From: Bradyrhizobium sp. ISRA464
GTDB taxonomy: Bacteria > Pseudomonadota > Alphaproteobacteria > Rhizobiales > Xanthobacteraceae
Assembly (NCBI RefSeq): GCF_029910095.1
Contig: NZ_CP094526.1
Span: 8,136,501 to 8,200,500, forward strand
DNA: 64,000 nucleotides
Direction of reading: 5' to 3'
The notes below the pieces were generated by a model. The model ran no database searches and was not told the origin of the DNA. It worked only from the letters and a program-made list of their open reading frames with translations. Both the position numbers and the translations under genes were made by a program. Shown one piece after another: positions 58,798-64,000 of the stretch. The number at the start of each line of letters is the position of its first letter. Within the stretch, counting starts at the first letter, position 1.

Positions 58798-60270
58798 TTA
58801 CGCCCGCGCCCGCTCGTTCCGCACCGAAAGCAGTTCCACCGGGCGGTCTGGGATCGAGATCCGGAAGGTGGCGCCGATAGTGCCCTCGACCAGATGGATG
58901 GCGCCGCCATGGGCGCGGATCAGCTCGGCGGCGATGGCAAGGCCCAGCCCGCTGCCGCCCGGGCGGCCGGAGGTCTGGAACGCCTCGAACAGATGCTCGC
59001 GCGCCTTCGCCGGTACGCCGGGGCCGGTGTCGGAGACTTCAATGATCGCCACCGTCCCCTCGCGGCGGCCGGTGATGCGGATCTGCATGGTTGAGGCGTC
59101 GGGATGGCTTTCCAGCGCCTGCACCGCATTGCGCACCAGGTTGAGCAGCACGCGGAACAGCTGGTCCGGATCGGCGTCGATCGTGAGCCCGCGCTCGATC
59201 GCGCTGATCCAGGTGATCGAGGCATCCGTCGCCAGGCCCACAGATTCGCGAACCTCGGCAACCGCCGGCTCGACCAGCATCACGCGGCGGTCGGGCGCCG
59301 CCTCCTGCGCGCGGCCATAGGACAGCGTCGACTGGCAGAACGCGATGGCGCGCTCGAGCGAGCGCAGCAGTTTCGGCGCAAAACGCTGCACCCGCGGATC
59401 GGGCACGCTGGCGAGCTGGTCCGACAGTAGCTGTGAGGACGCCAGCAGGTTGCGCAGGTCGTGGTTGATCTTGGAGACGGCAAGACCGAGCGCGGCGAGC
59501 CGGCTCTTCTGATGCAGCATCGAGACTAGGTCGCGCTGCATGTCCGACAGCTCGCGCTCGGCAACGCCGATCTCGTCGCCGCGCTGGCTCGGCACGATGA
59601 TTCGCGCCGAGCTCTCCGGATTTTCGTGGAAGCCGACCAGGCTCGCGGTCAGCCGCCGCATCGGGCGGACGAACAGATAGTGGAGTGCGAGATAGACGAG
59701 GCCGGCGGTCAGGCCGGCGATCAGCAGCGCGACGACGAGCACGTTGCGCGAGAAGCGGTACATCGCCTGCCGCAGCGGCTTCTCGTCGATCACGACCTCG
59801 ATGAACTGCGCCTGACCCGGGGCAGGCCCGACCACGCGGATGGTCTGGTCGCCGTGCTCCAGCATGAGTTCGAAGGCATCGACGATCGCCGACCACACCG
59901 TCATGGTGCGCATGTCGACGTCGTGGTCGATCGCCGCCGGCAGGTCGGCGCTGGCGAGCAGGCGGCGCTGCTGGCCCATTTTGATGGCAACGGCGCGAGC
60001 GCCGATGCTGGTCAGGATCTGCCGCGCCAGCGAATCCGGCACCATGCCGGAGGGCGCAGCATCCAGCACCAGCGCCGCGGTGTTGGCGGCGGCCAGGCGA
60101 TCGTTCAGCCGGTTCATCCGGAAGTTGGCGATCGCCGGCACATAGATCAGGAGCCCGGCGATCATCACCAGGGGGATCGTCAGCAGCAAAAGCTTGCCTG
60201 ACAGCCCGAGCCGGAGGGACGGCTTGGGCCGCTGCTTCAGCGCGGTTGCCTGATCGTCAGTTACAGCCAC
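58798..60270 (-). CDS. Membrane sensor histidine kinase with HAMP domain
   Basis: 490 residues; GTG start at 60270 with a weak AAGG. Two membrane helices (about 25-48 and 175-200) around a periplasmic sensor, HAMP about 195-255, His270 in VSKINHDLRNLLASSQLLSD, N-box LLNLVRNAVQALESH, G1 VSDTGPGVPAKARE, G2 GGSGLGLAIAAELI. NHDLRN is typical of the NtrB-like/HPK4 group. No response regulator next to it, so it is an orphan kinase. It lies upstream of, and divergent from, the rpmH-rnpA block. Confidence 0.9.
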   Translation of the reverse strand: MAVTDDQATALKQRPKPSLRLGLSGKLLLLTIPLVMIAGLLIYVPAIANFRMNRLNDRLAAANTAALVLDAAPSGMVPDSLARQILTSIGARAVAIKMGQQRRLLASADLPAAIDHDVDMRTMTVWSAIVDAFELMLEHGDQTIRVVGPAPGQAQFIEVVIDEKPLRQAMYRFSRNVLVVALLIAGLTAGLVYLALHYLFVRPMRRLTASLVGFHENPESSARIIVPSQRGDEIGVAERELSDMQRDLVSMLHQKSRLAALGLAVSKINHDLRNLLASSQLLSDQLASVPDPRVQRFAPKLLRSLERAIAFCQSTLSYGRAQEAAPDRRVMLVEPAVAEVRESVGLATDASITWISAIERGLTIDADPDQLFRVLLNLVRNAVQALESHPDASTMQIRITGRREGTVAIIEVSDTGPGVPAKAREHLFEAFQTSGRPGGSGLGLAIAAELIRAHGGAIHLVEGTIGATFRISIPDRPVELLSVRNERARA

Positions 60271-60468
60271 AAGATAAAGCCTTGCTTGGCTCAGGGGCTG
60301 GAGGAAGATGCGACCCGGCCCCCAAGCCGGTCAAATTACGGATCGCTAATGTCGGCCGGTTCCGCCGGCACCACAAGGCGCTCCTCACCGTCAAAAACCC
60401 CGCAAAAACAGATATATTCGCCCCAATTGCGACGTTTCGAAGAAGGTCTTTTGCGTCACCCTACGACA

Positions 60469-60497
60469 TTGACGAAAAGGGGGCACTCCCTTATAAG
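60469..60497 (+). promoter_or_regulatory. rpmH: Promoter of rpmH-rnpA
   Basis: TTGACG (60469-60474), 17 bases, TATAAG (60492-60497): a good housekeeping promoter. It predicts an mRNA leader of about 135 bases before the rpmH GTG. No leader peptide or known riboswitch recognised in the leader. Confidence 0.65.
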
Positions 60498-60637
60498 CCG
60501 CGCCAACTGTCCGCGATGGCCCGGTTCTCGACCGGGGGCGGCTCGTTTGGGGCCGTAACGGCCCATTTTGGGCTCGCCAGCATCACCGGACTTCATCTCA
60601 ATTCAACGGCAATTGCCCGGTCAGCGGAGAATTACCC

Positions 60638-60772
60638 GTGAAGCGGACTTATCAACCCAGCAAACTGGTGCGCAAGCGCCGTCACGGCTTCCGCGCCCGT
60701 CTCGCCACGGCCGGCGGCCGCAAGGTCCTCGCCGCGCGCCGCGCGCGTGGCCGCAAGCGCCTGAGCGCCTGA
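60638..60772 (+). CDS. rpmH: 50S ribosomal protein L34
   Basis: 44 residues, [20 protein letters not shown], then [20 protein letters not shown] and a short end; the invariant KRTYQPS start and HGFRAR and RGR..LSA blocks are complete. Start codon is GTG 60638, with GCGGAGA 9 bases upstream. Component of the large ribosomal subunit near the peptide exit region. First gene of the conserved rpmH-rnpA-yidC block. Confidence 0.97.
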   Translation: MKRTYQPSKLVRKRRHGFRARLATAGGRKVLAARRARGRKRLSA

Positions 60773-60780
60773 GCCCGGAC

Positions 60781-60797
60781 ATCTCCTCTCCGGAGAT
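60781..60797 (+). promoter_or_regulatory. rnpA: Hairpin covering the rnpA ribosome-binding site
   Basis: ATCTCC (60781-60786) pairs with GGAGAT (60792-60797) around a TCTCC loop. GGAGA is the ribosome-binding site of rnpA, whose ATG is at 60803. This would lower rnpA translation relative to rpmH, in line with the need for little RnpA. Confidence 0.5.
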
Positions 60798-60802
60798 TCT
60801 TT

Positions 60803-61168
60803 ATGGATCGGCTAAGGCAGCGGGCGGACTTCCTCGCCGTTGCCAATGGCGCGCGGGCGAACAGCGCAGGCTTTGTGCTGCAAGCACGCCGCCGCGACGA
60901 TGATGGTCCGATCCGCGTTGGCTTCACCGTCACCAAGAAAAACGGCACCGCGACCGAGCGCAACCGCATCCGCCGCCGGCTTCGCGAACTGGTGAAGCAT
61001 GTCGGCGTCATAGCGATGCCGCCGCACCATGATTATGTGCTAGTCGGCCGCCGTGACGCGCTGACGCGTGACTTTGCGACCATGCTAGACGATCTGCGGT
61101 CGGCGCTGCGCCGCCTCGACCGGCCTGCGCCGAAGGCGCGTACTCCGAACGGAATGACGAGACCTTAA
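60803..61168 (+). CDS. rnpA: Ribonuclease P protein component
   Basis: 121 residues. MDRLRQRADFLAVANGARAN start; VGFTVTKKNGTATERNRIRR followed by RLRELVKHV is the RNR-motif RNA-binding helix diagnostic of RnpA. Known role: protein subunit that helps the P RNA bind pre-tRNA 5' leaders. It is 3 bases before yidC. The RNase P RNA gene is not in the window. Confidence 0.96.
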   Translation: MDRLRQRADFLAVANGARANSAGFVLQARRRDDDGPIRVGFTVTKKNGTATERNRIRRRLRELVKHVGVIAMPPHHDYVLVGRRDALTRDFATMLDDLRSALRRLDRPAPKARTPNGMTRP

Positions 61169-61171
61169 GAG

Positions 61172-63022
61172 ATGTCCGACAACCGCAACACGATCCTTGC
61201 CGTCATTCTGTCCGGCCTCGTCCTGATCGCCTGGCAATATTTCTACAATGTGCCGCAGATGGAGAAGCAGCGCGCCGAGGCCCAGCGGCAGACCGAGTTG
61301 CAGAAACCGGCCCCCAAGGCGACCCCAAGCCAGACCACCACGACTCCCTCGCCGTCCGCCAGCGGCACGCCCACGACGACACCGTCGACAGCCGCCGCCG
61401 GGCCGGTGATCAGCCGCGAGGCGGCACTGGCCGCGGGCCCGCGCGTCAAGATCGACACCCCGCTCGTCACAGGCAGCATCTCGCTGAAGGGCGCACGCAT
61501 CGACGACATTGCGCTGCTCAAGTTCCGCGAGACGGTGGATCCGCATTCGCCGCCGATCGTGCTGTTCTCGCCGTCGCAGACCGCCGCCCCCTATTACGCC
61601 GAGTTCGGCTGGGTGCCCGCGACCGGATCGACGGCCCGCATCCCCGACCAGAACACGGTGTGGCAGCAGGAGGGTTCCGGCAGCCTGACGCCGACGACGC
61701 CGGTGACGCTGAAATACGACAATGGCGAGGGCCTGACCTTCCGCCGCACCATTTCGATCGACGACCGCTACCTCTTCACCATCAAGGACGAGGTCAGCAA
61801 TGCTGGCAACGCGTCGGTCACGCTCTATCCGTTCGCGCTGATCGCGCGTCACGGCACACCGCAGGTCTCCGGCTACTACATCCTGCATGAAGGCCTGATC
61901 GGCTATCTCGGCGAGCAGGGCCTGCAGGAATACGCCTACAAGAAGATCGACGACGCCAAGTCGCTCACCTTCGACGTCACCAACGGCTGGCTCGGCATGA
62001 CCGACAAGTATTGGGCGTCGGCGCTGCTGCCCGACACCACGGCCAAGCTGCATGTGCGCTACTCGTCGGAAGCGGTCGGCAACACCCACAACTACCAGAC
62101 CGACTATCTTCTGGCAGCGCAGACGCTCCCGGCTGGCGGCACCATCAGCGCCAACGCGCGGCTGTTCGCCGGCGCCAAGGAAGCCAGCGTGGTCGGCATC
62201 AACTTCCCGCTGGTCGGCTTCGGCGGCTACAACAAGGAGCTCGCGCTGAACCATTTCGATCTGTTGATCGACTGGGGCTGGTTCTACTTCATCACCAAGC
62301 CGATGTTCCTGGCGCTCGACTGGTTCTACCGCCTGTTCGGCAACTTCGGCGTCTCGATCCTGCTCGTTACCGTGATCGTGAAGCTCTTGTTCTTCCCGCT
62401 CGCCAACAAGTCCTACGCCTCGATGGCGAAGATGAAGTCGGTGCAGCCGCAGCTGCAGGCGCTGAAGGAACGCTATCCCGACGACCGCGTGAAGCAGCAG
62501 CAGGAGATGATGGAGATCTACAAGAAGGAGAAGATCAACCCGATCGCCGGTTGTCTTCCCGTCGCGCTCCAGATCCCGGTATTCTTCTCGCTCTACAAGG
62601 TGCTGTTCGTCACGATCGAAATGCGGCACGCGCCGTTCTTCGGCTGGATCAAGGACCTCTCGGCGCCCGATCCGACCAATCTGTTCACGCTGTTCGGCCT
62701 GCTGCACTACGATCCGACGCAGCTTCCGATCTTCGGTCACTATCTGGCGCTCGGCATCTGGCCGATCATCATGGGCATCACGATGTGGTTCCAGATGAAG
62801 CTCAATCCGACGCCGCCGGATCCAACGCAGAAGATCATCTTCGACTGGATGCCGCTGATCTTCACCTTCATGCTGGCAGGCTTCCCGGCCGGACTCGTGA
62901 TCTACTGGGCCTGGAACAACACGCTCTCGGTGCTGCAGCAGAGCTTCATCATGCGCCGCAACGGCGTGAAGGTGGAATTGTTCGACAATCTAAAGGCCAC
63001 GTTCATCAGGAAGGCGACGTAG
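61172..63022 (+). CDS. yidC: Membrane protein insertase
   Basis: 616 residues. TM1 (about 6-22: NTILAVILSGLVLIAWQYFY), a low-complexity Pro/Thr/Ala-rich stretch (about 45-80), the large periplasmic beta-domain (about 90-360), and the conserved helical core: GVSILLVTVIVKLLFFPLAN, the cytosolic SYASMAKMKSVQPQLQALKE (with the hydrophilic-groove region), PIAGCLPVALQIPVFFSLYK, and the last helix LPLIFTFMLAGFPAGLVIYW-like. Known role: insertion and folding of inner-membrane proteins, alone or with SecYEG. Placed in the standard rpmH-rnpA-yidC order. Confidence 0.97.
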   Translation: MSDNRNTILAVILSGLVLIAWQYFYNVPQMEKQRAEAQRQTELQKPAPKATPSQTTTTPSPSASGTPTTTPSTAAAGPVISREAALAAGPRVKIDTPLVTGSISLKGARIDDIALLKFRETVDPHSPPIVLFSPSQTAAPYYAEFGWVPATGSTARIPDQNTVWQQEGSGSLTPTTPVTLKYDNGEGLTFRRTISIDDRYLFTIKDEVSNAGNASVTLYPFALIARHGTPQVSGYYILHEGLIGYLGEQGLQEYAYKKIDDAKSLTFDVTNGWLGMTDKYWASALLPDTTAKLHVRYSSEAVGNTHNYQTDYLLAAQTLPAGGTISANARLFAGAKEASVVGINFPLVGFGGYNKELALNHFDLLIDWGWFYFITKPMFLALDWFYRLFGNFGVSILLVTVIVKLLFFPLANKSYASMAKMKSVQPQLQALKERYPDDRVKQQQEMMEIYKKEKINPIAGCLPVALQIPVFFSLYKVLFVTIEMRHAPFFGWIKDLSAPDPTNLFTLFGLLHYDPTQLPIFGHYLALGIWPIIMGITMWFQMKLNPTPPDPTQKIIFDWMPLIFTFMLAGFPAGLVIYWAWNNTLSVLQQSFIMRRNGVKVELFDNLKATFIRKAT

Positions 63023-63050
63023 CGCTTTCAGGCAAATCAGCCTTCTCAAT

Positions 63051-63132
63051 CACGATGCCCGGCCTTGTGCCGGGCATCAACGTATTGGAGCGTGACAAGC
63101 GTGAGACGTGGATGGCCGGGAAGCCCGGCATC
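63051..63132. repeat. CCGGGC-type long hairpin repeat, copy 3
   Basis: CACGATGCCCGGCCTTGTGC begins it; GAGACGTGGATGGCCGGGAA, then GCCCGGCATC, ends it. Same family as 3428-3530 and 7205-7292. It occupies most of the 129-base yidC-engB spacer and ends 19 bases before the engB start. Confidence 0.72.
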
Positions 63133-63151
63133 AGAGCGGGGATGCTTCGGA

Positions 63152-63802
63152 ATGACCGTCGAACCGGACGCAAGACTGATCGAGCAGGGGCGAAAGCTGT
63201 TCGCCGGCGACTGGCGCTTCATCTGGGCGTCGCCCTCGATCGCAACGCTGCCGCCGATGGCCGGCCTTGAGGTCGCCTTTGCCGGCCGCTCCAATGTCGG
63301 CAAGTCGAGCCTGATCAACGCGCTGACCGGCCGCAGCAATCTGGCGCGGACTTCACACACGCCGGGACGGACCCAGGAGCTGATCTTCTTCGAGGGCCCT
63401 GAAAAGGCCGGCTTCCGGCTGGTCGACATGCCCGGCTATGGCTACGCCTCCGCCCCCAAGACCAAGGTCGCGTCGTGGACGGAGCTGATCCACAAATTCC
63501 TGCTCGGACGGGCGACGCTGGCGCGGGTCTATGTGCTGATCGATGCCCGCCATGGCATCAAGGACGTCGATCTCGACGTGCTAAAGACGCTCGACAAGTC
63601 CGCGGTCAGCTATCAGGTCGTGTTGACCAAGGCCGACCAGGTCAAGGCCGGCGAACTGAAGACCGTCATCGCCGACACCACGGCGGCGCTGGCAAAGCAT
63701 CCCGCAGCGTTCCCCGAGGTGCTGGTGACATCGTCGCGCACCGGCGACGGCATGCCGGAGCTGCGCGCCGCGATGGTGCGCCTGATCGAGGAACGGCGCT
63801 GA
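63152..63802 (+). CDS. engB: Ribosome-biogenesis GTPase (YihA/YsxC/EngB)
   Basis: 216 residues from ATG 63152. G1 GRSNVGKSSLINALTG, G2 TSHTPGRTQELIFF, G3 DMPGYGYA, G4 LTKADQV, and VTSSRTGDGMPELR as G5. This is the EngB/YsxC/YihA family: assembly of the 50S subunit. The start is placed after the repeat, where the family's N-terminal segment begins; in-frame upstream codons come from the repeat. Its stop overlaps the next start (TGATG). Confidence 0.95.
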   Translation: MTVEPDARLIEQGRKLFAGDWRFIWASPSIATLPPMAGLEVAFAGRSNVGKSSLINALTGRSNLARTSHTPGRTQELIFFEGPEKAGFRLVDMPGYGYASAPKTKVASWTELIHKFLLGRATLARVYVLIDARHGIKDVDLDVLKTLDKSAVSYQVVLTKADQVKAGELKTVIADTTAALAKHPAAFPEVLVTSSRTGDGMPELRAAMVRLIEERR

Positions 63803-64000
63803 TGAACGGCTTGCCCCGGCTCCTGACCGGCCTTGCCGCCATCATGGGCGCCTGCGGCGTGATGCTGGCGGCGGCCGCAGCCCATTTGCCGGACGCCTCG
63901 CGGCTGGGCGCGGCGTCCTCGATGCTGCTGTTTCATGCTACCGCCGCGCTCGCAACCGTCGCGCTGGCGGAGCGCGCCGTTGTTCATCCGCGGATCGGGA
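63802..64000 (+). CDS. DUF423-like membrane protein, N-terminal part (partial)
   Basis: The first 66 codons are in the window. MNGLPRLLTGLAAIMGACGV and MLAAAAAHLPDASRLGAASS, then MLLFHATAALATVALAERA, make two or three hydrophobic helices with an AAAH motif and a conserved His in LFHA, as in DUF423 proteins. Coupled to engB by TGATG. The remainder runs off the window. Confidence 0.65.
   Translation, partial: MNGLPRLLTGLAAIMGACGVMLAAAAAHLPDASRLGAASSMLLFHATAALATVALAERAVVHPRIG

Overview
The window is chromosomal DNA from a GC-rich alphaproteobacterium, most likely Bradyrhizobium or a close Nitrobacteraceae relative. The evidence is strongly G/C third codon positions, the rpmH-rnpA-yidC-engB order at the right end, and many short palindromic interspersed repeats of the kind that fill Bradyrhizobium intergenic regions. 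The assignment is from gene content only.

Layout. 1-2.6 kb: c-di-GMP signalling (the end of an EAL phosphodiesterase and a GGDEF cyclase) and small proteins. 2.6-3.7 kb: gene-free mosaic of repeats. 3.7-7.2 kb: a 3-hydroxybenzoate/gentisate degradation cluster (monooxygenase, MarR regulator, zeta-GST isomerase, divergent gentisate 1,2-dioxygenase) with a palindrome over the dioxygenase promoter. 7.4-16.2 kb: an SsuABC/TauABC-type importer with an FAD oxidoreductase and divergent LysR regulator, then enoyl-CoA hydratase, PanE-like reductase, SDR and an alpha/beta hydrolase. 16.4-26.5 kb: di-haem cytochrome c, aspartate ammonia-lyase, an IS remnant, an AcoR-like sigma-54 activator, an NmrA-like oxidoreductase, a secreted AOC-barrel-like protein, and a flavin reductase with a luciferase-like monooxygenase. 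26.9-38.3 kb: an MscS-family channel, an unusual AAA+ ATPase with ClpS-like and ClpX-type zinc-finger N-terminal domains, an Rrf2-methyltransferase pair, a NarL-type two-component system beside a tandem DUF3280/DUF2380-like secreted protein, MscL and small proteins.

38.6-43.2 kb: all on the minus strand, a histidine kinase and response regulator, then a coiled-coil protein, a membrane OmpA-family protein with a probable longin/roadblock-like cytosolic region, and a Ras/Rab-like small GTPase, the last three tightly coupled. With the ClpS/ZBD/AAA+ protein this is the best candidate for an under-described system.

43.4-55.1 kb: a MarR regulator with a gutted isochorismatase gene, an MFS exporter, and a TetR-headed sugar-type ABC operon in which one permease is fused to a strictosidine-synthase/SMP-30-like propeller and followed by a free-standing paralogue. 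55.2-58.5 kb: a complete IS66-family element with terminal inverted repeats and an exact 8-bp target duplication, then tRNA-Arg(ACG). 58.8-64 kb: a histidine kinase and the rpmH-rnpA-yidC-engB block; rpmH is a GTG-start 44-codon gene with a strong promoter, and a small hairpin covers the rnpA ribosome-binding site.

Repeats often sit at gene 3' ends and in several cases include the stop codon. No CRISPR array, prophage or rRNA operon was seen.
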